Of a DNA stretch of 26,575 bases, positions 16,602-24,623 are shown piece after piece. Below the pieces are notes generated by a model, which did no database searches, was not told where the DNA came from, and was given only the letters and a program-made list of their open reading frames with translations. Source of the DNA: Dehalococcoidia bacterium (GTDB lineage Bacteria; Chloroflexota; Dehalococcoidia; GIF9; AB-539-J10); contig SOJB01000036.1 in NCBI GenBank assembly GCA_004376695.1, forward strand, positions 1 through 26,575, read 5' to 3'. A program made the translations under genes and the position numbers. Every line of letters starts with the position of its first letter. The first letter of the stretch is position 1.

Positions 16602-17681
16602 GTTTTCTTCTTTTCATATAGTAGAAGCAGGGCTTTCCTCAGAGAGCTGAGAACCCTTTTCTCTAAAGTAGCAGATGTTGTCTCTACGGGTGATTCTGTG
16701 GCGGTGAAGCTTCATATGGGAGAGTACGGCGGCAGTGCTTACCTTCGCCCGCCGTTAGTGCGCCGAGTCTGTGATTTGGTTAAAGAAGCTGGAGCTAGAC
16801 CGTTTGTCACTGATACCACTACTGTCTATCCTGGAAAGAGATTCACTGCCGGACAATATCTGACCACGGCAGCTTTCAATGGCTTCACCGAGGAATCGAT
16901 GGGGGTGCCTATCATTATCGCTGATGGAGAGCAGGGCTATGACGGCGAGTGGGTGGACATCCCTACGCGGGTCCATGATTGTCGTCTAGACAAGATAAAG
17001 ATAGCCAGGAAGATTTGGGATGCCGACTCTATGATAGTCCTTTCTCATGTGAAAGGACATCCTCTAGCCGGCCTTGGCGGCTCTATCAAGAATGTGGCTA
17101 TGGGCTGCGTTACCAAGGAATCGAAGGCTGCTCAGCACAGGGCAAATCGCGGTCTCATCGACTTCTCTAAGTGCACGGGCTGTGGAGAATGCGTTGAAGC
17201 CTGCCTCTACGGAGCTCTGTCTCTACTTGAGGAAAGAATGGTGCGCGACGAAGAGAAATGCATGAGTTGTAATCGGTGCTTCTTTCTCTGCAAAGAGGGA
17301 GTTTTCAGCTTGCCTCCCCGGGCTAAGGAGAAGCTCTCAGTCAATCTCGCTCATTCTGCCGCCGGGGTGCTAAGCCGGTTTCACTCCAAGGTAGCTTTCA
17401 TCAATTTCGTCCAGGATGTAACGCCATTGTGTGACTGTGTTGCGCCGTCGGGTCTGCCGGTAGTTCCCGATATTGGTATCCTCTCATCGACAGATGTTGT
17501 AGCTGTTGACAAGGCATCTCTGGACCTGATTGCTCAAAGCAAGCCCGTAGGGAGATATGCCCAGGTAAGCTCTCCTGATATTTTGGGCATGATAAACGAT
17601 GTGGACAGCCTGTGTCAGATACGGGCTGCCCACAAGCTTGGCCTGGGCAGTATGGAGTACCAACTCACAGAGCAAAGATGA
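16578..17681 (+). CDS. DUF362 protein with two [4Fe-4S] ferredoxin motifs
   Basis: 367-residue predicted iron-sulfur protein of unknown reaction. About 1-195 is the DUF362 domain, with AVKLHMGEYGGSAYLRPP, HVKGHPLAGLGGSIKNVAMG and related blocks. Two ferredoxin clusters follow: C199, C202, C205, C209 and C228, C231, C234, C238, each CxxCxxCxxxC. Such proteins are often annotated as ferredoxins or as involved in anaerobic electron transfer. The ATG at 16578 has GGGAG 8 nt upstream. A GTG at 16560 would add six residues lying in the duplicated leader. Confidence 0.92.
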   Translation: MKASQGSEVFFFSYSRSRAFLRELRTLFSKVADVVSTGDSVAVKLHMGEYGGSAYLRPPLVRRVCDLVKEAGARPFVTDTTTVYPGKRFTAGQYLTTAAFNGFTEESMGVPIIIADGEQGYDGEWVDIPTRVHDCRLDKIKIARKIWDADSMIVLSHVKGHPLAGLGGSIKNVAMGCVTKESKAAQHRANRGLIDFSKCTGCGECVEACLYGALSLLEERMVRDEEKCMSCNRCFFLCKEGVFSLPPRAKEKLSVNLAHSAAGVLSRFHSKVAFINFVQDVTPLCDCVAPSGLPVVPDIGILSSTDVVAVDKASLDLIAQSKPVGRYAQVSSPDILGMINDVDSLCQIRAAHKLGLGSMEYQLTEQR

Positions 17682-17754
17682 CTATGCGAAATGACGGGGC
17701 AGGATTCAAGCGTGAACTCAAGGGGCGCATTTACAGATTTGGGCTGGATGTAAC

Positions 17755-17767
17755 AGGATCTGATCCT
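17755..17767. promoter_or_regulatory. 13-bp palindrome upstream of the DUF1893 gene
   Basis: AGGATC-T-GATCCT is a perfect palindrome 30 nt before the ATG at 17798. It could be an operator, but no regulator is known here. The loop is too short for a good RNA hairpin. Confidence 0.25.
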
Positions 17768-17797
17768 TGATAGTTTACTTGTGATTATTGCAATGGT

Positions 17798-18244
17798 ATG
17801 CGGAAAGGCATGGAAGATTTAGAGTTGGCCGGCTCTCTTCTCGAGGAAGAGAAATGGAATCTCGTCATAGTGAAGAATGGGCAAATCATCTTCAGTTCCA
17901 AAGAGCGCGGGGTAGCTCCTTTCTTTCGAGCTGTTCGGAGCATGGAGAAGGGCTTACATAATGCCGCCGCGGCTGACCGCATAGTCGGCTCAGCCATAGC
18001 CATGCTTTGCCTTCATGCCCGGGTAGCAGCTATATATGCTGGTACGGCGAGCCAGGGAGCAGTTGACATCCTGAGGAGACAAGGGGTGACCGTCAGCAGC
18101 AAGAATCTGGTTCCTTATATCTCTAACAAAGCCGGTACGGACTTGTGTCCGTTTGAGAAACTGGCACAGAATTCAGAAGACCCGGCTCAGTTGTTTTCCG
18201 CATTGGAAGCGATACTTGGAGGTTTTGAGAACGATGCTCGATAG
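17798..18244 (+). CDS. DUF1893 family protein
   Basis: 148-residue protein of unknown function. The N-terminal region contains the hydrophobic strand WNLVIVKNGQIIFSS, then GVAPFFRAVR, and the helix VGSAIAMLCLHARVAAIYAG. The C-terminal block ISNKAGTDLCPFEKLA includes the conserved Cys and fits DUF1893 (PF08973), as I recall it. ATG at 17798 or 17810 (MEDLELAG) are both possible. Its last 11 nt overlap the next gene, so the two are probably coupled. Confidence 0.8.
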   Translation: MRKGMEDLELAGSLLEEEKWNLVIVKNGQIIFSSKERGVAPFFRAVRSMEKGLHNAAAADRIVGSAIAMLCLHARVAAIYAGTASQGAVDILRRQGVTVSSKNLVPYISNKAGTDLCPFEKLAQNSEDPAQLFSALEAILGGFENDAR

Positions 18245-18878
18245 ACATTCCCACAGCAAATTCTGGCTTGCCATTGCTATTCTGGCAGTACTGGCTATTG
18301 TGTCTATTGTCACCGCGGCCCTGGTGTCAAGCGAACTGAATGGGACACAGGTACAATTGACGAACCTGGAAAGGGAACTAGCCACGACACAAGTTGAACT
18401 AGCAACTGGTGAAACTGAACTAAATGCGACAGAAGGGCTTGTCGAGTATCTTGAAGCCACGCTGTCTAACCTGCAGGTTAACTACGCCAGGCTGACCGCA
18501 GGATATGGTTATGTACTAAGAGACCCGACCTACCGGGAGATGAGCGATTTGCTGGCCAGGGACGAGACAAGCGAGCGCGAGTACATAGAGGAGGAGTACG
18601 CGTGTATTGATTTTGCTGCCGATGTCAAGGCAAATGCTGCAAAGGAGGGGATCCGCTGCGCTTATGTCATTATTGAGTATCGTGGAGGAGGCGGGCACGC
18701 CATTATTGCCTTTGATACTACCGATGCAGGAATGGTCTTCATCGAGCCGCAGTTCGATTGGGAGGTCGAGCTTGAGATCGGCAGGCCTTATTACCAGTGC
18801 GTAAAGCCTCCCCCCGGCCGTTATATGGCTACGCCCGACGATGATGATACGATAACGCGGTTCATTGTCATCTGGTAA
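18234..18878 (+). CDS. Membrane-anchored coiled-coil protein with possible Cys/His/Asp site
   Basis: 214 residues, no family recognised with certainty. One membrane helix (about 10-31, FWLAIAILAVLAIVSIVTAAL) is followed by a short coiled coil (about 35-85, repeated TQVxL/TNLE patterns). A globular domain then holds C124 (EYACIDFA), H155 (GGGGHAIIAF) and D161 or E171 (FIEPQ). The order Cys-His-Asp and the GHA motif recall transglutaminase/papain-like folds, which is inference from spacing only. The ATG at 18234 overlaps DUF1893 by 11 nt with GGAGG 11 nt upstream. The frame opens further upstream, inside DUF1893, without support. Confidence 0.7.
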   Translation: MLDRHSHSKFWLAIAILAVLAIVSIVTAALVSSELNGTQVQLTNLERELATTQVELATGETELNATEGLVEYLEATLSNLQVNYARLTAGYGYVLRDPTYREMSDLLARDETSEREYIEEEYACIDFAADVKANAAKEGIRCAYVIIEYRGGGGHAIIAFDTTDAGMVFIEPQFDWEVELEIGRPYYQCVKPPPGRYMATPDDDDTITRFIVIW

Positions 18879-18932
18879 AGGAGCACCGAGTTTGGTCTGG
18901 ATCAATCAAGGAACCCAGGTATTGGCAGGGCG

Positions 18933-20528
18933 ATGAAGTCAGGTTATTCCTCTAGAAGAAGAAGTCGGTATATAGTATCGCTCACACTTGTTCTCGCCTT
19001 CTTTCTGCTTTCGTTGGCCGGTTGTCCTCTGCCCAGCGGAGACAGCGCCCTTCGTCTCTGGGACGCGGGCCCCATAACGCTCGACCCGGCGATTGCTGCC
19101 GACTTCTCTTCTTACACCTATGTCGTGCATATCTTCTCCGGCCTGGTTCGCCTTGACCATGAGCTGAGGACAGTCCCCGATATCGCTGAGAGCTGGGAGA
19201 AAAGCCCTGACGGTAGAACGTATACCTTCTACCTGCGCCAGGGAGTGAGGTTCCATAGCGGCAGGGAAGTGAAGGCCGCCGACTTCAAATACTCCTGGGA
19301 GCGAGCCTGCCACCCGGATACTGGCTCTGGCACGGCGGCTACCTATCTGGGAGATATCATTGGCGCCGGCGATATGCTGGCGGGAAAGACGGGAGAGATC
19401 TCTGGGGTCGAAGTAATCGACGATTACACTCTTCGTGTTACCATTGATGCTCCCAGGGCTTATTTCCTGAGCAAGCTGGCTTATCCTACTGCCTTTGTCG
19501 TTGACAGAGCCAATGCGGAGTCCCGGACAGACTGGTGGCGCGAACCAGACGGGACGGGGCCGTTTAAGCTAAAGGAATGGCAGGCAGGCGAGTGGTTGAT
19601 TTTGGAGCGTAACGAAACCTACTACGGCGATCAGGCCAAAGTGAAGCACGTCGTCTATTATCTTGCCGGTCCGCCTATGCCCATGTATGAACTGGGGTAC
19701 ATCGACGTCGTTCCAGTATACGGGGGTTATATTCACCGGGTGCGTGACGAGACCAGCCCGTTTTACGCGGAGTTAGCCGTAACCTCTGAGCTCAGCCTTT
19801 ATTATGTTGGCTTCAATACCGCCGAACCTCCTTTCGACGACGTTAATGTTCGGCGGGCCTTTTCTCATGCTGTTGACAGAGAGCGCATCGCCAAACTGAT
19901 ATTGATCGACATGGTGAATGAAGCAAGGGGGGTTTTGCCGCCGGGTATGCCTGGCTATGACGAAGGTCTCGAGGGACTGGACTACGATGTGGAAAAGGCG
20001 AAAGAACTCATAGCTGCCTCACGGTATGGTGAAGCCTCGAACCTGCCTCCTATCACCTTGACTGTTTCCGGCTATGGCAATCACATTCCCGGCTACCTGG
20101 GCGCCATTATCGAGGAATGGCAGCAAAACCTCGGCGTGGAAGTCTCGGTCAGGCAACTGGAACCAGAGGATTTTGTCTACAACCTGAAGCAAGAGAAGGA
20201 TGAGATGTTTGTACTGGGTTGGATAGCCGATTACCCGGACCCGCACAATTTCCTGGATATCCTCTTTCTTACCGGAAGCGAGAACAATGCCTTTGAATAC
20301 AGCAACCCCGACCTGGATGCTTTGCTTTACGAGGCGGCCATAGAACAGGACGATACCGTCCGCCTGACTATGTACCGGCAGGCTGAGCAAATGGTGGTAG
20401 ATGAGGCTCCTTGCCTCCCCCTGTGGCACGGCGCAAACTACATCCTGGTCAGGCCCTATGTTACAGGCTATGAGCTTGGTCTACTGGGTATTCCCAGCCT
20501 GAGCCAGGTGAAGGTTGATGGCTCGTAG
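18933..20528 (+). CDS. ABC transporter family-5 solute-binding lipoprotein
   Basis: Extracytoplasmic receptor of the oligopeptide/nickel type, 531 residues. The signal peptide ends in lipobox LAGC with acylated Cys at 31. The body has family hallmarks: LDPAIAADFSSYTYVVHIFSGL, ESWEKSPDGRTYTFYLRQGVRFH-type sequence, PFDDVNVRRAFSHAVDRE and the C-terminal WIADYPDPHNFLD with LPLWHG. No permease or ATPase gene lies beside it, so it is an orphan receptor here. The ligand is likely a peptide but unproven. The ribosome site before ATG is weak. Confidence 0.93.
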   Translation: MKSGYSSRRRSRYIVSLTLVLAFFLLSLAGCPLPSGDSALRLWDAGPITLDPAIAADFSSYTYVVHIFSGLVRLDHELRTVPDIAESWEKSPDGRTYTFYLRQGVRFHSGREVKAADFKYSWERACHPDTGSGTAATYLGDIIGAGDMLAGKTGEISGVEVIDDYTLRVTIDAPRAYFLSKLAYPTAFVVDRANAESRTDWWREPDGTGPFKLKEWQAGEWLILERNETYYGDQAKVKHVVYYLAGPPMPMYELGYIDVVPVYGGYIHRVRDETSPFYAELAVTSELSLYYVGFNTAEPPFDDVNVRRAFSHAVDRERIAKLILIDMVNEARGVLPPGMPGYDEGLEGLDYDVEKAKELIAASRYGEASNLPPITLTVSGYGNHIPGYLGAIIEEWQQNLGVEVSVRQLEPEDFVYNLKQEKDEMFVLGWIADYPDPHNFLDILFLTGSENNAFEYSNPDLDALLYEAAIEQDDTVRLTMYRQAEQMVVDEAPCLPLWHGANYILVRPYVTGYELGLLGIPSLSQVKVDGS

Positions 20529-20633
20529 GGGAGCGGCGCGCAAAACACGGGTCTACGCATTCCTTCCGCACTAGCAGCGGGATATCGTGTGAGACTAGAA
20601 TCAGGGGTGTGGTTACGTTGGGGCAGGCTGCGG

Positions 20634-20642
20634 TGGTATAAT
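20634..20642 (+). promoter_or_regulatory. Extended -10 promoter of amrS, near-leaderless
   Basis: TGG-TATAAT is an extended -10 box with a perfect hexamer. No good -35 is present. The ATG at 20651 is only 8 nt further, so the transcript would have a leader of one or two bases. Confidence 0.5.
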
Positions 20643-20650
20643 GATAAGGG

Positions 20651-21664
20651 ATGGAAAGGGAGGCTCTGCTCTATGAAACACTCCCCGGGGGCAGGGTGAG
20701 GTGCCATGTTTGCCAGTGGAGGTGCCTTGTTAATCCCGGTAAGCTTGGCGTCTGCCGTATGCGCATCAATCGGGATGGCACTCTGTATGCTATGAACTAT
20801 GCTGAGGTATCCTCGATGGCGGGAGACCACATTGAGAAGAAACCTCTGTTTCATTTCTTTCCCGGGACTTTCGCCTTCTCTTTGGGCAGCTGGGGATGCA
20901 ATTTCCACTGTAAAGGATGCCAGAACTGGGAGATCTCTTGTGCTGATATTCCGCCTCGTTCTCAGCAATTGCTCCCGGAGAGAGAGATAGAGCTGGCCAG
21001 GAGATACGATTGTCAGGGCATTGCCTGGACCTATAATGAGCCCGCCGTCTGGTTTGAATACACCCTGGATTCAGCCAGGCTGGCCAAGGAAAACAATCTA
21101 TACACTGTCTATGTGACCAATGGCTATGCCACGCCTGAAGCTCTCGATATGATAGGGCCCTGGCTTGATGCCTGGAGGGTTGATGTCAAGGGCTTCAGTG
21201 ACGGATTCTACCGCAAGTTGGCCGGAATCTCCCGGTGGCAGGGCATTCTGGAGGTAGCCAGGCGGGCAAAAGAGAAATGGGATATGCATGTCGAGGTGGT
21301 TACCAACATCGTTCCCGGGATGAATGACGATGAGGAGCAACTTCGGGGCATTGCCGGCTGGATTCGGGATGCACTGGGTGAGTTAACTCCCTGGCATGTG
21401 ACTCGCTTCCACCCTCTGCATGAGTTCACTCATCTGTCGGCCACCCCGGTGTCCACGTTGGAAAGGGCGTACGGAATCGGGAAAGAGGCAGGGCTGAGAT
21501 TCGTCTATCTGGGCAACGTGCCGGGGCACGAGTACGAGGACACTGTGTGCTATTCTTGTGGGAAGACGGTCGTCCGTCGCATTGGCTACGATACCCGTGT
21601 TGTGGGGCTGGACGGCTCGCAGTGCAAGTTCTGCGGGGCGGGGCTTAACTTCCGGATGCGATGA
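20651..21664 (+). CDS. amrS: AmmeMemoRadiSam system radical SAM enzyme
   Basis: Radical SAM protein, 337 residues, named for co-occurrence with AMMECR1 and Memo families; the substrate is not established. The SAM-cluster motif CNFHCKGC gives Cys 83, 87 and 90. An N-terminal Cys set (C18, C21, C25, C35) and a C-terminal pair of CxxC motifs (CYSC, CKFC) suggest extra metal sites. Related to pyruvate-formate-lyase activating enzymes. The amrA gene follows 167 nt downstream; no amrB is present between or beside them. Confidence 0.94.
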   Translation: MEREALLYETLPGGRVRCHVCQWRCLVNPGKLGVCRMRINRDGTLYAMNYAEVSSMAGDHIEKKPLFHFFPGTFAFSLGSWGCNFHCKGCQNWEISCADIPPRSQQLLPEREIELARRYDCQGIAWTYNEPAVWFEYTLDSARLAKENNLYTVYVTNGYATPEALDMIGPWLDAWRVDVKGFSDGFYRKLAGISRWQGILEVARRAKEKWDMHVEVVTNIVPGMNDDEEQLRGIAGWIRDALGELTPWHVTRFHPLHEFTHLSATPVSTLERAYGIGKEAGLRFVYLGNVPGHEYEDTVCYSCGKTVVRRIGYDTRVVGLDGSQCKFCGAGLNFRMR

Positions 21665-21668
21665 ATGG

Positions 21669-21683
21669 CCCGATTGGATCGGG
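21669..21683 (+). terminator. Hairpin just after amrS
   Basis: CCCGAT-TGG-ATCGGG, a perfect 6-bp stem, begins 5 nt after the amrS stop. No T-run follows. It may end or pause transcription before amrA, or be part of a repeat. Confidence 0.3.
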
Positions 21684-21831
21684 GCAACTATGGGTTATAC
21701 GGGAACACAGGGGTTCTGAAAAGCAGCAAGAGTCTTAGAAGTGGCATGATAGACTTCAGCGTAAGTGTCAACCCTCGCCTCGATGCTATCCCGTCCAGGG
21801 AAAGGAAAAGGGTGAGGGATGTGAGGTGTGT

Positions 21832-22350
21832 ATGATAGAAGGGGGACTTCATCCTGTTGTGAAACTGGCCAGAGAGGCTGTGGAAAGCTATGTGGGGAAG
21901 GGTGAAATCACCGAGCCGCGTGAGTTGACTCCGGAGATGAGAGAGCGGGCGGGGGTTTTTGTTTCCCTGCATAAGCACGGCGAGTTGAGAGGATGCATCG
22001 GTACATTCGAACCGATGACCGAGAATGTCGCCAAGGAGATAGTCGCCAATGCAATCAGCTCATCTACCAGAGACCCCCGCTTTCCCCCGGTAGCTGTGTC
22101 TGAGCTTGAGGACCTGGAGTACAGCGTCGATATTCTTACTGAGCCTGACCCGATCACGGATATCAGCCAGCTTGATCACAGGAAATATGGCGTCATCGTG
22201 GAAAGCGGTTTGAAAAGGGGACTCCTGCTGCCCGACCTGGAGGGGGTCGACAGCGTTGAAGAGCAAATTACCATCTGCCGGCTCAAAGCTGGAATATCAG
22301 TCAGCGAGTCGGTTAGGCTCTATCGCTTTCAGGTAGCAAGATTCAAGTGA
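21832..22350 (+). CDS. amrA: AmmeMemoRadiSam system protein A (AMMECR1 domain)
   Basis: 172-residue AMMECR1-family protein of unknown activity. The signature LRGCIGTFE is at 52-60, preceded by [11 protein letters not shown] and followed by [19 protein letters not shown] and [12 protein letters not shown]. It has the expected length for the single-domain prokaryotic form. The ATG at 21832 is chosen because GAGG lies 5 nt upstream; a GTG two codons earlier overlaps that site. It belongs with amrS. Confidence 0.93.
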   Translation: MIEGGLHPVVKLAREAVESYVGKGEITEPRELTPEMRERAGVFVSLHKHGELRGCIGTFEPMTENVAKEIVANAISSSTRDPRFPPVAVSELEDLEYSVDILTEPDPITDISQLDHRKYGVIVESGLKRGLLLPDLEGVDSVEEQITICRLKAGISVSESVRLYRFQVARFK

Positions 22351-22390
22351 AGGGGTCGAGACTACTTAGAAACTCGAATCGCCGTTGCGA

Positions 22391-22471
22391 GCCCCGATCT
22401 GTCGGGGCATGGCAATGGGGGGAGATTGCTTCGGCGAGTTCCCTCGCTTGTGCTCGGGATGCCTTGCCATG
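22391..22471 (+). repeat. Palindromic interspersed repeat between amrA and rarA
   Basis: Contains GCCCCGA-TCTG-TCGGGGC (22391-22408), a perfect 7-bp hairpin, and the outer pair CATGGCAA (22408-22415) / TTGCCATG (22464-22471). The GGGGAGATTGCTTCG-like middle resembles a second common repeat type (TTGCGAG...GAGATTGCTTCG) rather than the GTCATTCTGAG type. Assignment to that family is from memory. Confidence 0.5.
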
Positions 22472-22524
22472 ATACGGGGATTGATGAAACTGTCTCCTGC
22501 AATGGAACTCTGCGGTGTAGCCTA

Positions 22525-23859
22525 ATGGAGAGGATGCCTCTTTTTGACGAGCCGGAGGAAAAGGACCTGCCTCGCAGTATGCCCCTGGCGGCAAGGATGC
22601 GATCGCAAACGTTTGATGAGTTTGTGGGGCAGGAGCATTTAGTTGCCGCCGGACGGGTGTTCCGTAAATGCATAGAGGCAGACCAGTTGCCCTCTATGAT
22701 CTTCTGGGGACCACCGGGCAGCGGCAAGACGACTCTGGCTCATATTATCGCCAACATCACCAGGGCGCATTTCAGCTCTTTGAGTGCCGTGAGTGCCGGG
22801 GTCGCTGATTTGCGGCGGGTTATTGAGGAAGCGAAGAAGAGGCTGAAGCTATCAGAACAGAGGACAATTCTATTCATTGATGAGATCCACCGCTTCAACA
22901 AGGCGCAGCAGGATGCGATATTGCCTTTCGTGGAAAGCGGGACGGTGACTTTCATCGGGGCAACTACGGAAAACCCGTCCTTCGAAGTCATCGCTCCGCT
23001 TCTTTCTCGCTCCCGGGTCTTCCGGCTGAATCTACTGAGCGACGAGGAGATCAAGCTCATCGTGGAGCGAGCCATCAGGGATGGAGAAAGAGGACTGGGA
23101 AAGCTCGGGATTGGCGTAAGCGAGGAGGCTCTGAGCCATCTGGTGACCGCGTCCAGCGGGGATGCTCGCGTGGCATTGAACGCTCTGGAGATGGCGGCTT
23201 TTGCCGCCTTGCCTGACGGTAAAGGTTTGCGGTCGATTGACCTGTCGGCCGTTGAGCAGGCATTGCAGCACCGTGCCTTGCTTTATGATAAGAGCGGTGA
23301 CCAGCATTATGATGTGATTTCGGCATTACATAAATCGCTACGCGGCTCGGATCCGGACGCCGCCTTGTACTGGCTGGGACGTATGCTTGAGGCCGGTGAA
23401 GATCCTCTCTACATCGCCCGCCGCCTCGTACGCTTTGCTTCCGAAGATGTTGGCGTTGCTGACCCTCAAGCACTGGTAATAGCAATAGCCGCTCAGCAAG
23501 CAGTGCACTTCGTGGGCGTACCGGAAGGCAACCTGGCTCTGGCGCAGGCAGTGGTCTATCTGGCCACCGCCGCCAAAAGCAACTCGTTATACCGGGCTTA
23601 TTCCCAGGTGCGACGGGATATACAGGAGGGCAGAAACGAGCCCGTGCCGCTCCATTTACGCAACCCGGTAACCGACCTGATGCGCCGGACGGGATATGGG
23701 AAGGGCTATAAATACGCCCATGATTATCCCGATCATTTCGTCAGGCAGCAAAACCTGCCATCCTCCCTCCAGGGGAAGCGCTACTATGTTCCCAGTGACC
23801 AGGGCTATGAAAAGGAGATTGCCGCCAGGTTGAAGAAGTGGTGGCAGGGAGAGAAATGA
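22525..23859 (+). CDS. rarA: Replication-associated recombination AAA+ ATPase RarA (MgsA)
   Basis: DNA-dependent AAA+ ATPase acting at stalled replication forks, 444 residues. Walker A GPPGSGKT is at 62-69, Walker B ILFIDEIHRFNKAQQD from 115, sensor GATTENPSFEVI with the following LLSRSRVF. The C-terminal tetramerisation region contains LIRMLEAGEDPLYIARRLVRF-like sequence and ASEDVGVADPQAL. The ATG at 22525 (MERMPLFDEPEE) matches usual RarA N-termini. A longer frame to 22426 would translate the repeat upstream and is rejected. Confidence 0.95.
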   Translation: MERMPLFDEPEEKDLPRSMPLAARMRSQTFDEFVGQEHLVAAGRVFRKCIEADQLPSMIFWGPPGSGKTTLAHIIANITRAHFSSLSAVSAGVADLRRVIEEAKKRLKLSEQRTILFIDEIHRFNKAQQDAILPFVESGTVTFIGATTENPSFEVIAPLLSRSRVFRLNLLSDEEIKLIVERAIRDGERGLGKLGIGVSEEALSHLVTASSGDARVALNALEMAAFAALPDGKGLRSIDLSAVEQALQHRALLYDKSGDQHYDVISALHKSLRGSDPDAALYWLGRMLEAGEDPLYIARRLVRFASEDVGVADPQALVIAIAAQQAVHFVGVPEGNLALAQAVVYLATAAKSNSLYRAYSQVRRDIQEGRNEPVPLHLRNPVTDLMRRTGYGKGYKYAHDYPDHFVRQQNLPSSLQGKRYYVPSDQGYEKEIAARLKKWWQGEK

Positions 23860-23924
23860 CGGGAGGAAGAGGTGCCGCTAATCGCAAGAACGAACACAGC
23901 ATAGAGAGGGAATCCCTCGCGGTG

Positions 23925-23933
23925 TGTTATAAT
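23925..23933 (+). promoter_or_regulatory. Extended -10 promoter of the DUF47-PiT unit
   Basis: TGT-TATAAT, extended -10 with a perfect hexamer; no recognisable -35 at 15-19 nt. Predicted start near 23940, giving a leader of about 50 nt that contains the palindrome at 23954. Confidence 0.5.
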
Positions 23934-23953
23934 GCTGGGGCAGTCCAGGAGGG

Positions 23954-23968
23954 CTTCCGGACCGGAAG
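23954..23968. promoter_or_regulatory. 15-bp palindrome in the DUF47-PiT leader
   Basis: CTTCCGG-A-CCGGAAG is perfect, about 15 nt downstream of the predicted transcription start. It is placed where a repressor could act. It does not look like a PhoB box. Confidence 0.35.
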
Positions 23969-23990
23969 TGTGTATTGACGGAGGTGCGCG

Positions 23991-24623
23991 TTGCCTAGAT
24001 TCCGCCTGACTCCCAGGGACATGGGATTTTACGACCTGTTTGAACAGGCTACGAGCAATCTGGTTGCTGCCGCAGAAAAGCTGGTTGACCTCTTTGAGAA
24101 CTACGAAGATGTTGAGGCGAAAGCCAAGCAAATCAAGGATTTGGAGCACCAGGGCGATAACATAACCCACGAGATAATAAAGAGGGTGCATCGCACCTTT
24201 GTCACTCCTATCGACAGAGAGGATATTACTCTCCTGGCCCATAGCCTGGATGATGTAATGGACTTCATGGAGGCTGCGAGCAGAACAACCTTCCTTTACC
24301 GTATCGACCAGCCCACGGAACGAGCCCGGCAGCTAGCTCGGATCGTAGCCAGGATAACCCGCAAGTTGAACGAAGCAATGCCTCGTCTGCGCCACGGTGA
24401 TCAGTACGCGTGGATTCTCAAACAGTGTGTGCAGATCAACAGCCTGGAAAATGAGGCTGACGACGTACACCACGCTGCCCTGGCTGAGTTGTTCGACGTT
24501 TGCCATATCAACCCCTGCGACGTAATCAAATGGCGCGAAATCTATGACCACCTCGAAAGTGCCACCGACCGGGGCGAAGACGTCGCCGATGTCCTTGAGG
24601 GTATAGTATTGAAGCATGCCTGA
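23991..24623 (+). CDS. DUF47 PhoU-like phosphate transport regulator
   Basis: 210-residue all-helical PhoU-related protein of the DUF47 family, typically encoded beside PiT transporters and thought to control them. Blocks LTPRDMGFYDLFEQATSNLV, IKDLEHQGDNITHEI, TPIDREDITLLAHSLDDVMD and HLESATDRGEDVADVLEGIV fit well. The start is TTG, supported by GGAGGTG 4-6 nt upstream; the next ATG would remove ten conserved residues. The stop overlaps the PiT start by 8 nt, indicating translational coupling. Confidence 0.93.
   Translation: MPRFRLTPRDMGFYDLFEQATSNLVAAAEKLVDLFENYEDVEAKAKQIKDLEHQGDNITHEIIKRVHRTFVTPIDREDITLLAHSLDDVMDFMEAASRTTFLYRIDQPTERARQLARIVARITRKLNEAMPRLRHGDQYAWILKQCVQINSLENEADDVHHAALAELFDVCHINPCDVIKWREIYDHLESATDRGEDVADVLEGIVLKHA

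Noticed and set aside
17701..17797. Promoter for DUF1893
   Set aside because: TTGATA and GATTAT are present but the spacing of 10 nt does not fit a sigma70 promoter.
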